From Actinomycetes bacterium (GTDB lineage Bacteria > Actinomycetota > Acidimicrobiia > Acidimicrobiales > Ilumatobacteraceae): DNA of 49,995 nt. The notes under the pieces were generated by a model that was given only the letters and a program-made list of their open reading frames with translations, was not told where the DNA came from and did no database searches. The translations under genes were made by a program, and so were the position numbers. Each line of letters begins with the position of its first letter. Position 1 is the stretch's first letter. This document shows positions 25,796 through 34,638 of this stretch, in pieces. The stretch spans positions 1-49,995 of the forward strand of contig JANXUF010000086.1 of assembly GCA_025356335.1 (NCBI GenBank), written 5' to 3'.

Positions 25796-26521
25796 TCAGT
25801 TCGCGGTGATCAGCACGATCGTCGCAGTGATCGTGCCGGTGCCGGCGTTACCGACGACGGACACCTGCTCACCCGCTTTGAGGTCGGCCAGCGTTGCCTG
25901 ACTGCCGCCGGCGTTACCTTGACCGGTGGTGTCGATCTTGACGACCTGCGTACCGGCGTTGGTGGTGACGGCGATCGTCCGGCCGCCGGTTTCGGCAAGG
26001 GTGAACCCGGCGGATGTCATGGCCGTGATCGAGCCTGCCGTGCCAGAACCGCCCGCTGCCGGGCCGCCGCCCTGGGGGAAGCCCCCGCCCTGCGGGAAGC
26101 CCCCACCCTGGGGGATACCGCCGCCTTGGGGGAAGCCCCCGCCCTGGGGGAAGCCGCCGCCTTGGGGGAAACGTCCGCCCTGCGGAAAGCCTCCCGGCCC
26201 GGAGCTCGATGCCGTGTTCGCTCCGGCGGCGTTGAGCCCGGCGATGGCGATCAGTGTCACGGCCACAGCGGCGATACTGGCGATGATCCAGGACCTGGTG
26301 CTCTGGCCGCGTAGTCCGCCGCCGACTCCACCGCTGGTGGAATCGACCGGCCACCACATGTCGTCGGCCGGATCGGTCGCCGCGCCCGGATCAGCCGGGG
26401 GGATCGGCGTAGGAGGTTCGGGTAGCGCAGTCGCCACCGGCGGGCCGGTGAAACCCGTCGACGGCAGTGGGGCCGACGCTGGTGCTGGTGCTGGTGCTGG
26501 TGGTGATGGTTGCGTGGTCAT
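25796..26521 (-). CDS. Single-pass membrane protein with DUF5666-like domain and FPQGGG repeats
   Basis: 241-residue protein. N-terminal proline/alanine-rich cytoplasmic segment (residues 1-75), one transmembrane helix SWIIASIAAVAVTLIAIAGL (about 78-97), seven FPQGGG-type hexapeptides (about 110-152), and an extracytoplasmic domain starting GSITAMTSAGFTLAETGG that resembles DUF5666, a small beta-rich fold. Function unknown; its place between two GT39 genes suggests it is a partner or substrate for glycosylation, which is inference. The ATG at 26521 overlaps the stop of the upstream GT39 gene (ATGA). Confidence 0.85.
   Translation of the reverse strand: MTTQPSPPAPAPAPASAPLPSTGFTGPPVATALPEPPTPIPPADPGAATDPADDMWWPVDSTSGGVGGGLRGQSTRSWIIASIAAVAVTLIAIAGLNAAGANTASSSGPGGFPQGGRFPQGGGFPQGGGFPQGGGIPQGGGFPQGGGFPQGGGPAAGGSGTAGSITAMTSAGFTLAETGGRTIAVTTNAGTQVVKIDTTGQGNAGGSQATLADLKAGEQVSVVGNAGTGTITATIVLITAN
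26068..26193. repeat. 18-bp tandem repeats coding for FPQGGG
   Basis: Seven units of an 18-bp sequence (plus strand core CCGCCCTGGGGGAAGCC) differ by a few bases. The period is three codons times two, so the frame is kept. The repeats form a flexible Gly/Pro-rich linker after the membrane helix. Confidence 0.85.
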
Positions 26522-28473
26522 GCCGACGCTCCTCTGAGGTCGTAGAGAGTTCCGTTGAAACCGTTGATCGTGACCCGTTTGCCGACGGATTGCGCCCACT
26601 GCGAAATGGCAGAGTTCGCCCCGCCGCCCGGCCCACCGCCGCCGTTGCCGGCGACGAGGAAACGAATCTCGCCGCTGGCGACCAGTGCTTTGAACTGCGC
26701 GAGTGTCGGAGCGGGATCGCCGCCGTTGAAGCCGCCGATCGTCATCACCGGTTTGCCGGTGGCGATGATGATCGATTCCGTCGAGCCCGACCCGAATCCG
26801 GCGACGATGTAGCGGGCTGTGCCGCGATTGGCCAGCAGAAAGTCGATCAACACGGTGTCGGGTGCCGATGCGTTTCCAGGCCCGCCGCGTCCGCCACCGA
26901 ATCCTCCACCGAATCCGCCACCGAATCCGCCACCGACGCTCGGAGGTCCTGAGGAGACGAGCGAGCCGCTGACCGGATGGGTGACGGTCGTGACGGCAAA
27001 GGCCGTCGGGCCGGCGAGCAGCGTCAGCGCGGCAATCGCTCCGGCACCGATGACGATGCGGCGTTGCTTCAGCACATAGCCGCCGAAGATGCCGGCGATC
27101 GCCACAGCCGCACCGACGGTGATCGCCGTCGGAAGCCAGGTCTGATAATTCGCGGTCCTGTGCAGCAACTCGACCGCCCAGTAGGCGGTGGTCCCGATCG
27201 CCAACGGCAGCGCCCACACCATCGTCACGTGGCGCCGGCCGAGTTTCCACAGCGTCACGCCGGCGGCGCCGGCGAGCGCGGCGATTGCCGGGGCCAACTG
27301 CACCGTGTAATACGGATGGAAGGTCCCCTTCGACAGGCTGAAGACGACGAGGCAGGTGAACGCCCAACCGGCCCACAGCAGCCACCCGGCACGGTCGAGG
27401 TCGGTGCGTTTGTTGCGCCGCGTCAGCCACAGGCCGGCGACGAGGCCGAACAGTGCCATCGGGATCAACCAGGAAATCAGTCCGCCGGCCTCGCTGTTGA
27501 ACAAGCGGAACCAGCCCGGGGTGCCGCCGAAACCGCCGAAGCCACCGAACCCGCGGCCGCCACCCCCGCCGCCACCCCCGCCGCCGTTCCCGAATAGCCG
27601 GTCGAGGCCGTTGTAGCCGAACACGAGGGTGAGGATCGAGTTGTCCTGCGTCGAACCGATGAACGGACGAGAGGCCGCCGGAACGAGTGCGACGACGCCG
27701 ATCCACCAGCCTCCGGAAATGACGAGCGTGACGAGCGAGGCGAGCAGTTGGAGGAGCCGGGTGCCGAGCTTCGGTGGGCCGGCAACCAGATAGACGATCA
27801 CGAACGCCGGCAGTACGAGGAAGGCCTGCAGCATCTTGGTGTCGAACGCCAACCCGCTCAGCGCCGCGGCGAGCAGCAGGAATCGGGTACGCCCACTCTC
27901 GAGCGCCCGCCACATCGCCCAGGCGGAGGAGACACCGAGGAAGGTGAGGAAGGCGTCAGGGTTGTTGTTGCGGAACATTGCCGTGGCGATCGGCGTGACG
28001 GCGAGGGCGATGGCGGCGAGATGGGCGGCGGAATTGCCCTTCCACTTACGTACGAGATGGTGCAGGATCAGTACGGAGGCAACGCCGGCGAGGATCTCCG
28101 GCATGATCATGCTGAACGTACTGAAGCCGAAGATCCGCGCCGAAAGACCCTGGACCCAGAAAGCGGCAGGCGGCTTGTCGACGGTGATGAAACTGCCGGC
28201 GTCGATCGAACCGTAGAACCACGCCTTCCACGAAACACTCGCACTCTTGACCGCAGCGGTGTAGTAGCTGTTGGCGTTGCCAACGCCATCGAGGTTCCAC
28301 AGATACAGCGCCGCCGTCAACGCTCCGATCGCCGCCGTGATCCATGCAGCACCGCTCGGCTGTTTCCAACGCCTGACATCGCCTGGTTGCGTCGCCGATG
28401 CCTCACCCGCACTGCCGGTTGCCAATCGGTCGATGGCCGGCTCAGTCGGGGCCGTGTCGTCGAAGGTGAGCAT
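26518..28473 (-). CDS. GT39-family (ArnT/PMT-like) membrane glycosyltransferase, proximal gene
   Basis: 651-residue homologue of the distal GT39 enzyme. It has NANSYYTAAVKSAS in the first loop, the signature ITVDKPPAAFW, about 11 helices, a run of ten glycines before RGFGGFGGFGG (about residue 300), a second glycine-rich tract GGGFGGGFGGGFGGG (about 530), and a C-terminal extracytoplasmic domain ending near YDLRGASA. The two GT39 proteins share layout but not close identity, so they look like old duplicates. ATG 28473 is preceded by AAAGGA with a nine-base spacing. First gene of a three-gene operon joined by overlapping or coupled starts. Confidence 0.9.
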   Translation of the reverse strand: MLTFDDTAPTEPAIDRLATGSAGEASATQPGDVRRWKQPSGAAWITAAIGALTAALYLWNLDGVGNANSYYTAAVKSASVSWKAWFYGSIDAGSFITVDKPPAAFWVQGLSARIFGFSTFSMIMPEILAGVASVLILHHLVRKWKGNSAAHLAAIALAVTPIATAMFRNNNPDAFLTFLGVSSAWAMWRALESGRTRFLLLAAALSGLAFDTKMLQAFLVLPAFVIVYLVAGPPKLGTRLLQLLASLVTLVISGGWWIGVVALVPAASRPFIGSTQDNSILTLVFGYNGLDRLFGNGGGGGGGGGGRGFGGFGGFGGTPGWFRLFNSEAGGLISWLIPMALFGLVAGLWLTRRNKRTDLDRAGWLLWAGWAFTCLVVFSLSKGTFHPYYTVQLAPAIAALAGAAGVTLWKLGRRHVTMVWALPLAIGTTAYWAVELLHRTANYQTWLPTAITVGAAVAIAGIFGGYVLKQRRIVIGAGAIAALTLLAGPTAFAVTTVTHPVSGSLVSSGPPSVGGGFGGGFGGGFGGGRGGPGNASAPDTVLIDFLLANRGTARYIVAGFGSGSTESIIIATGKPVMTIGGFNGGDPAPTLAQFKALVASGEIRFLVAGNGGGGPGGGANSAISQWAQSVGKRVTINGFNGTLYDLRGASA

Positions 28474-28700
28474 TCGGTGTGTCCTTTCGCCGCTCGGTGA
28501 CGACAGATGATCGACGATGAAGCTGTGAGAAACCTGGATATCCGCTCTGTCTTCAGGTGCGTTCTGTATGCATCGTGTATGAGTCTGTGTGTGAGTCCGT
28601 CGCAAGCTTGTTGCGTGCTATCGCCGGCAATGATGTCCTCTTTTCTGAAAAGCGATATATTCGTTTGGGGTTGTCCCGGGCGGGGAGAAAGGAAACCACC
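28474..28700. other. Divergent intergenic region between GT39 operon and GGDEF-EAL
   Basis: 227 bases with TG-rich sequence (28550-28600) and a short palindrome CTTTT-CTG-AAAAG near 28640-28652 next to a TATATT box. It is AT-richer than its surroundings and should hold promoters in both directions. The c-di-GMP riboswitch core is not present. Confidence 0.5.
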
Positions 28701-28793
28701 GTGAAATCAATCAACGGCGTGCAACTGGCCAGTACAAAACTGGTGCTGTTCGCAGCATTCGTCATCGCATTTCCGATGCCAAGAAAATGGTGA
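28701..28793 (+). CDS. Small membrane peptide (30 residues) upstream of the GGDEF-EAL gene
   Basis: GTG 28701 is preceded by GGAGAAAGGAAACC, a strong ribosome site. The 30-residue product begins MKSINGVQLASTK and has a hydrophobic stretch LVLFAAFVIAF, enough for a short membrane anchor, ending in PMPRKW. The GGDEF-EAL gene starts 11 bases after its stop, so the two are likely co-translated. TATATT at 28656-28661 could be its -10 box. Confidence 0.5.
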   Translation: MKSINGVQLASTKLVLFAAFVIAFPMPRKW

Positions 28794-28804
28794 CAGGCTA
28801 GGCG

Positions 28805-30844
28805 ATGGCTGAACGGCAGGGTGGTTCGCGTCTCGCGACGTTGGACCACTATGTCGCTGCGGTCGTCGTTGCCGCGATTGCCAGCGTCGGCGCGACGGCG
28901 TTGATCGAACGTGACTATTGGACGAGGCCGCAGAACTGGACGGCGCTGTGGCTGTTCACGGCGATGCTGCTCCTCGGTGAGATGCAAAGTGTCGGATGGC
29001 TGCGTCTCAAAGACGCCGGTGAGGTGACGCCGGGGTGGGCGTTCTCGTTCTCCATCCTGCTCCTCGGGTCTCCGTTGCTGTCGATGCTGGCGATGTCGGT
29101 CGCCTGCATGTTGCCCGACCTGCGCCGGCGAAAAGGTTTGCAACGAACCGTTTTCAACGTCGCCCAAACCGTGCTCGCGCTGTTCGCTGCAACGGTCGTG
29201 CTGACGGTGTGTGGGGCCACAGGGTTGATCTCCAGCCACACCTCGTTCTCGCCTGGCAGAATGGTGGCGACGATCGCCGCGGCGTCGGCGATCTTCCTGA
29301 CGAACAGCGTGTTGACATGCGTCGCTATCGCCCTCAGCCTCGGCATCGCCGTCAAGTCGGTCCTGAGACGGGCGTTCACGCTCACGTTGTCGGCCGACGG
29401 TGCCCTGCTCGTGCTGTCACCGCTGTTCGTCATCGCCGCAAACTTCAGCCTGGCCACCGTTCCACTGCTCGGCTTGATCGCCTATCTGGTCTACAACAGT
29501 TCCCGTGAGGCACTCGAGCGTGAGCACCGGGCGGGTCACGATCATCTGACGAGTCTGCTCAACACTCCGACGTTCCACGATCATGTCAACGGTCATCTGG
29601 CGACCTCGCGGGCGAGTGCAGCGCGCGGCTGTGTGCTGCTGCTCGACCTCGACGGATTCAAGAGCCTCAACGACCGCCTCGGTCATCAGATCGGTGACGA
29701 GGTCCTTCGACGCGTCGGCGCGGTGTTGATCTTCGACCAGTCTCACGGAGCCGTTGCTGCCAGGCTCGGCGGCGACGAGTTCGCCGTGTTCTTCCCGGAC
29801 ATCGATGTTCCGGCGCAGGCAGTCGCTGAGGCACGCCAACTCGCAGAACGCCTCCGTGCTCCACTGGATATCAATGGATTCCCGATCTCGACGTCTGCAT
29901 CGATCGGAGTCGCCTTGCTCGACCGCACATCGAGCACGTCGGAGGAAGTACTCCGTCATGCCGACCTGGCGATGTATCGGGCAAAGCGCAATCGAACGGG
30001 CGTCGAATTGCATGTCGCCCAACAGGCGGGCGAGGCCGGAGGAGGGCGCATTTCGCTCCTCGCCGACGTCGCCGATGCGCTCGACCGTCACGAACTCTGG
30101 CTTGCGTACCAGCCGTTGGTCAATGTTCGTTCTGGAAAGGTCGAGGGGTTCGAGGGGCTGCTCCGCTGGACCCATCCGAAGCTCGGTCTGGTGATGCCGA
30201 GCGAGTTCATCGGACTTGCCGAGCACACGGACCTCATCGACTCGATCACCGAACGGGTGCTGCTGTTGGCCTGCCAGGACGCCAAGCTGCTGATGGCCAA
30301 GGCACCCGATCTGCGGATTGCCGTCAACGTGTCGACGCAGAACCTCTGCCGTCGTCAATTCCCGCTGACCGTTCGTCGGATTCTCGGCGAACAGGGAATG
30401 GATCCCGCCTCCATCGAGATCGAGTTGACCGAAAGCGCCTTCGCGTTGCAGCAGGAGATCGCCACCGACGCCATCAAGGAGCTGCGCGATCTGGGTGTCG
30501 GCCTGGCGATGGACGATTTCGGGTCGGGGTACTCTTCCTTCTCCCGTCTGCTGACGACGCCGGTCACATCGCTCAAGATCGATCAATCGTTGATTCGTAA
30601 TATGACGAACGACGACCGCAATTTTCTCGTGATCCGGACGGTGATCGACCTCTGCGCTGCGCTCGGACTGCGCTCGACGGCCGAAGGCGTGGAGAGCATC
30701 GAGACGATCAATCAGCTCAGGGCGCTCGGCTGCGACCTCGTGCAGGGCTACGGCATCGCCCGCCCGATGGCCGCCTGTGACGCTGCCAGATGGTTGGAGG
30801 AGCATCCGGTCGGCGTGCCGATCACGATGGACAGCACCGGTTGA
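28805..30844 (+). CDS. Membrane GGDEF-EAL protein (c-di-GMP turnover)
   Basis: 679-residue inner-membrane protein. Residues about 1-240 hold seven or eight hydrophobic helices of a MASE-like sensor. The GGDEF domain (about 245-400) has an intact active site, RLGGDEFAV, and DGFKSLND; no I-site RxxD is clear. The EAL domain (about 420-665) reads EGLLRW in place of EALLRW but keeps Glu, NVS, IELTES, DDFGSGYSS, KIDQSLI and AEGVES, so phosphodiesterase activity is plausible. It likely makes or breaks c-di-GMP in response to an envelope signal. ATG 28805 lies 11 bases after the 30-residue ORF. Confidence 0.94.
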   Translation: MAERQGGSRLATLDHYVAAVVVAAIASVGATALIERDYWTRPQNWTALWLFTAMLLLGEMQSVGWLRLKDAGEVTPGWAFSFSILLLGSPLLSMLAMSVACMLPDLRRRKGLQRTVFNVAQTVLALFAATVVLTVCGATGLISSHTSFSPGRMVATIAAASAIFLTNSVLTCVAIALSLGIAVKSVLRRAFTLTLSADGALLVLSPLFVIAANFSLATVPLLGLIAYLVYNSSREALEREHRAGHDHLTSLLNTPTFHDHVNGHLATSRASAARGCVLLLDLDGFKSLNDRLGHQIGDEVLRRVGAVLIFDQSHGAVAARLGGDEFAVFFPDIDVPAQAVAEARQLAERLRAPLDINGFPISTSASIGVALLDRTSSTSEEVLRHADLAMYRAKRNRTGVELHVAQQAGEAGGGRISLLADVADALDRHELWLAYQPLVNVRSGKVEGFEGLLRWTHPKLGLVMPSEFIGLAEHTDLIDSITERVLLLACQDAKLLMAKAPDLRIAVNVSTQNLCRRQFPLTVRRILGEQGMDPASIEIELTESAFALQQEIATDAIKELRDLGVGLAMDDFGSGYSSFSRLLTTPVTSLKIDQSLIRNMTNDDRNFLVIRTVIDLCAALGLRSTAEGVESIETINQLRALGCDLVQGYGIARPMAACDAARWLEEHPVGVPITMDSTG

Positions 30845-30925
30845 TCGTCGTCTGCGCGCTGGTCACATTCTCGTCCTGTTCCGCCTCCATCCGGGATCTC
30901 GCGGCGACAGCACGACGACGCCGGG

Positions 30926-31516
30926 TCAGGTGCTCAGTCTCGATCTCGGGTCGGCTCGGGATGTCGTTGGTTCGTTCCTTGCCGCCCGCTGCACCCTGAC
31001 AAAGGTGAAGACGGTGACGGCGATGCAGGTGGCGATGACGGCGACCTTCCAGATGGCGACGTGGCGATCGGTTGCCGGAGCGGTCAGTGCGTGGACGGTG
31101 GTGGTGACGAAGAGCGGGAAGCTGAGGAAGTGCGTCGCCCGCCAGACCTTTTTCGACAGCTTCTTGCGGGCCAACGAGGTCAGTTCGACAGCGAGCAGCA
31201 GGTACATTCCGACGATGCCCCATGCGACCATCGAAGGGTGGTATGTCCCGGTGAACGGAACCAGCACATTGACGGGCGTGACGGTGACGTAACTGTCGGC
31301 GACGATGGAAACGACGTGGACGGCGACGAAGATCAGGGAAAGGCCGCCGAGGAAGCGGTGCAGATCGAGCATCCAGTTCGGCTTGACCTTGCCACGGAAG
31401 GACTTCGTCGACAGTGCCAGGCCCCACAGGACGCTGGCGCCGAGCAGGATCCAGGCGACGATTCCGGCGGATCGCTCGGTGTAGTACAACACTTGGCTAC
31501 TCGCAAGCATGACCAT
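30926..31516 (-). CDS. Ferric-reductase-like transmembrane haem protein
   Basis: 196-residue inner-membrane protein with five predicted helices. Histidines in two helices (HRFLGGLSLIFVAVHVV and ATHFLSFPLFVTTTVHAL) are spaced as in the ferric reductase / MsrQ-type di-haem cytochromes, suggesting transmembrane electron transfer. The start ATG 31516 overlaps the end of apbE by 20 bases, so they are translated from one mRNA. A later in-frame ATG at 31510 is an alternative. Its electron donor and acceptor are not in the window. Confidence 0.82.
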   Translation of the reverse strand: MVMLASSQVLYYTERSAGIVAWILLGASVLWGLALSTKSFRGKVKPNWMLDLHRFLGGLSLIFVAVHVVSIVADSYVTVTPVNVLVPFTGTYHPSMVAWGIVGMYLLLAVELTSLARKKLSKKVWRATHFLSFPLFVTTTVHALTAPATDRHVAIWKVAVIATCIAVTVFTFVRVQRAARNEPTTSRADPRSRLST

Positions 31517-32522
31517 CGCTCCGATCGTAGTGCGGTCGAGAAATGCTCGACGGCAGCACTGCGGTACCGAGGTAGGCGCTGAGGCCGGGAGTCGTATGGA
31601 GGTTGCCGGCGCGATCGATGGCCAGCACGTCGACGCCGGGCTCGATCAGGTCGAAGGCCCGCGCCGTTCCCCTGAGCAGCACGGCCTTCGCCAACACTTC
31701 CGCCTGCCATGCTTCAGCGGCGATGACGCTCACCTGGGTGAGATCGGTGTCCGACGGTAGGCCGGTCGTCGGATCGATCAGGTGGTGGCGGCGTTCTCCG
31801 TCGACGGTCCACGACCGCAGGAGTGTGGTCGAGGTGGCGACAGCGCCGGAATTCACGCCGATGAGAGCGATCGGCGTCGCTGTCCAGGGATCGGCGATGT
31901 CGACGGTCCAGCCACCACCCTGGGGACTGGTGCCGATCACCCGCAGATCGCCTCCGAGGTTGATACACACGCCGTCGGCGCCACGATCGAGCAGTTCCAC
32001 GGCGACGATGTCGGCAGCGAGCCCCTTGCCGATACCGCCGGGATCGAATCCCGTTCCGGCCGGCAGCGTGACGGTCCGGGCCACGCGGTCGACCTCGATA
32101 TCGGTGCAACCGGGAGGCAGAACGAGTGGGCCCCGGTCGTGCGGCGGTGCGGGTGCCTGTCGGGTCGCGGGCGAGGTCTCGGCTGATCGCACGAGTTCCA
32201 GCGAGCGGTCGTACCCGGCTCGGATGACGGCGTCGAGCACGGTGGCGTCGACGCTGCCCCCCGTCTCACGCCAGGCAACGACTGCCCGCTCGACGAGCAG
32301 GATCGTGTCGTCGGAAACAGCGACGGCGTGACCAGCTCTACTCGTCAATTCGGAGACCTCGCTGGTCTGGATGAAACGACTCCAGCGTTGCTCGAGTTGT
32401 TCGATGCGCGACTTGGCGATCCCGAGCAGATCGGTACTACCGCCGACGACCATGATGTGGGCGTTCGAGCCCATCACCCTGAACCGCAGCTCTTGAGTGT
32501 GGTGTTGCTGTTGATGGTCCAT
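31497..32522 (-). CDS. apbE: FAD:protein FMN transferase
   Basis: 341-residue ApbE-family protein. Such enzymes attach FMN covalently to a Thr or Ser of extracytoplasmic redox proteins. Conserved parts seen: MGSNAHIMV, RWSRFIQTSEVSEL, GGSVDATVLDAV, FDPGGIGKGLAADIV, CINLGGDLRVIG, and the metal-site region HHLIDPTTGLPSDTDLTQVSVIA. No signal peptide is visible, which departs from many exported ApbE proteins. ATG 32522 has GGAGGAG seven bases upstream. It overlaps the ferric-reductase-like gene, so the two likely form one electron-transfer unit. Confidence 0.92.
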   Translation of the reverse strand: MDHQQQHHTQELRFRVMGSNAHIMVVGGSTDLLGIAKSRIEQLEQRWSRFIQTSEVSELTSRAGHAVAVSDDTILLVERAVVAWRETGGSVDATVLDAVIRAGYDRSLELVRSAETSPATRQAPAPPHDRGPLVLPPGCTDIEVDRVARTVTLPAGTGFDPGGIGKGLAADIVAVELLDRGADGVCINLGGDLRVIGTSPQGGGWTVDIADPWTATPIALIGVNSGAVATSTTLLRSWTVDGERRHHLIDPTTGLPSDTDLTQVSVIAAEAWQAEVLAKAVLLRGTARAFDLIEPGVDVLAIDRAGNLHTTPGLSAYLGTAVLPSSISRPHYDRSDGHACE

Positions 32523-32612
32523 CAGAGTTCTCCTCCCCGACACCGTCCGTGCCGTTGTGGATCCGAGTATGTGGACCGATTCTCAGAGTTTGCTCAGACC
32601 GGGCTCGGGTTT

Positions 32613-32630
32613 GGTGCCGGATCCGGCACC
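32613..32630. repeat. Perfect 18-bp palindrome
   Basis: GGTGCCGGATCCGGCACC lies upstream of apbE, between it and the interrupted membrane-protein gene. It may be an operator or a transcript hairpin; no T-run follows on either strand. Confidence 0.6.
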
Positions 32631-32692
32631 GCCGCCGCGCGATGGCGAGCGCGCGCTGGCGAGCGCGGATCGAAATGGGGTGTCCCGGCGTG

Positions 32693-34429
32693 TCACGAGG
32701 AGGCGCGCACAGTCTCACTGCGGAGGGCACGCTGGCGGAAGAACCACCAGAATCCGACCGAGCCGGCAGCGAAGAAGCCGGCGAGGCCGATGGTCCAGAC
32801 GATGGATGCTTCCTTGGCGTTGACGAGTCCAGGGTGCAGCAGGACGAGGGAGAACAGGAACGCCCCGCCGAGATAGCTGGTCGCCCACACCTTCTGGTTC
32901 CACTGCTTCAGCTGGTGACCCGGGAGGAAGCGCAACGGGATGAGGCCGATGACAATCGTCTGTACGGCGCCGGTGACGAGGCCGCCTGCCAGCGATTGCG
33001 GCAGTTGGCGCACGAAGCCGCCGCCGCGGGCGAGACGTTGCAGCGGTCCGAACAGCAGGAAGCCTCCGACGGCGAGCGTGTAGGTGAGCTGCAACCCGCG
33101 CACGGTCATCCGCCGGCTGTCGTGTGTGCTGGGTTTGTGGGCCGGAATGTACAGGGCGAGCACTCCGTAGAAGTATCCCGGCGTGAAGTTCGCCAGCCGG
33201 GAAACGACGACGCAGATGAGGGCGAAGGCGAGCGTTGCCATCTCCACCTCCATATGGCCGACGACCTTGCCGTATCGACGAAGGTACGTACGGGTCATCG
33301 CTACACCGGTCAACGTGCTCACGGCGATTCCGACCAGGAACCCGCTCAACGTGTGCAGCGTCGCCCAGTTCGCCCCCCAGCCCGGCTGCATCAGGCTGTA
33401 GAGCACGCCGGCGATGAGCATGTAGATCACGAAACCCTTCCAGGAGTGCCACAGCGATGGCTTCGCCCGTGCCGCTCGCCGACGTTGCTCCTGCTCGGTC
33501 GGTGCGCGCAACCACGGCGGGAGCCAGGCGCGGATTTCGTCGATATTCGCTTCGAGGGTGTGGTTGATGAGCGTGCTCGGGAACATGACGAGCAGCATGA
33601 GGAGCACCGACAACACGGCTGCGTCCAGCACGTTCTTCAACGTCAGCGCCTGGCCAGGAGTCGGCAGTCCGAGGAACGTCGACTCCTCGGTCCGCGTCGC
33701 CACTGGTGGTCGCTTCGAGCCGTTCTTCTGAGCACCTGCGCCTGGCGCCGCCGTCGTGGCCGTCGCCGCCGCAGCGACCGCCGGTCGGGTCGTCGCCGAT
33801 GGACGGGCGGCGCTTATCGGCGCCGGGACAACGCTGGAGGCAGTGCCGACGCTGCTGGCCGTCGACCCAACGGATACAGCTGGCTCGGCGTTCGTCGTCG
33901 CAGCGGTGCCGAAGGTGATGGCGATCGTCGTGGCGGGAGCTGTGCCGTCGATCGGCGTCGTTGCCGGCACGGTCGTATCGGGCAAAATGGACGCCGATGC
34001 AGTCGTCGGCGGGGGGCCGCTGCGGACCATCGTCTCGTGACCGGTAGCGCCGCTCTTGCCGGTGCCGCTGCCGGACCACGTCGACGCGTCTGCGGAGATC
34101 GCCAGCACGAAATGCTCCTGGATGCCGGCGTCGGTCGAGTCGGCGGTGACCGTCATGCCGGAGATCGATCCGGTGAACGTGCCGCTCGACACGGTGCCGG
34201 AGAACACCCCGCTGCCCGGGTCCCATACGGTGATCGTCACCACCCGTTTGAACTGCTGGCCGGCACACCAACCCTTCTGGCAGACGAACAACGCGTTCTA
34301 CGTTCCGCGGGGGTCGACGTCGACGGCACGCGCCTGAGAAGCAAATCCGCCGATGGCACCGACCACTGCCAACGCGACGAGCAGCAACTTGGCGATGCGA
34401 GTTCTGAAGGGCAGATGGCCCCGTGTCAC
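32693..34429 (-). pseudogene. Secreted/membrane protein interrupted by in-frame TAG (FGLLP-like)
   Basis: One frame runs from GTG 34429 (GGAGGA five bases upstream) to 32693 and is broken only by TAG at 34298-34300, codon 44. The first 43 codons are a signal peptide (KLLLVALAVVGAIGGFASQARA) and the start of the mature protein; after the stop the frame continues with NALFVCQKGWCAGQQF, a beta-rich domain, a Thr/Ala-rich linker (residues about 150-240) and about seven membrane helices. The stretch IVIGLIPLRFLPG in the last helices resembles FGLLP-motif membrane proteins; that call is from memory. A Trp (TGG) or Tyr codon to TAG change would explain it, so it is a recent pseudogene, a sequencing error or a readthrough case. 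It lies upstream of apbE on the same strand, 170 bases away. Confidence 0.7.
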
Positions 34430-34638
34430 CACATTCCTCCTTCGTGCGGCGGGACGACGAAGGTTGGACACAGCGTTCCGACGATCGACCCGACCCAACC
34501 CGAGAACTCCCGCGACCATCACCTTGCAGGCGTTGCGGGTGGTGGGACGGCTCGGGCGCCACCCAACGGTAGCACTCACCACAAACGCCGCGTTCAGCCG
34601 ATCGGTTCGCCCGTTTCAGGCCTCACGGGCGACGAGCC

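Noticed and set aside
24054..25901. 615-codon plus-strand frame opposite GT39
   Set aside because: Asp/Arg/Gln-rich composition typical of antisense frames in GC-rich genes; no domain recognised.
26060..26200. CRISPR array
   Set aside because: The 18-bp repeats are contiguous without spacers and code for FPQGGG hexapeptides.
26522..27913. Minus-strand extension of the DUF5666 frame to 705 codons
   Set aside because: It is the second frame of the upstream GT39 gene, rich in Arg and Pro; the true start overlaps the GT39 stop.
28620..28700. c-di-GMP riboswitch before the GGDEF-EAL gene
   Set aside because: The conserved core and paired elements are absent.
34298..34300. TAG as a pyrrolysine codon
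   Set aside because: The protein is not a methylamine methyltransferase and the organism looks actinobacterial; simple mutation is more likely.
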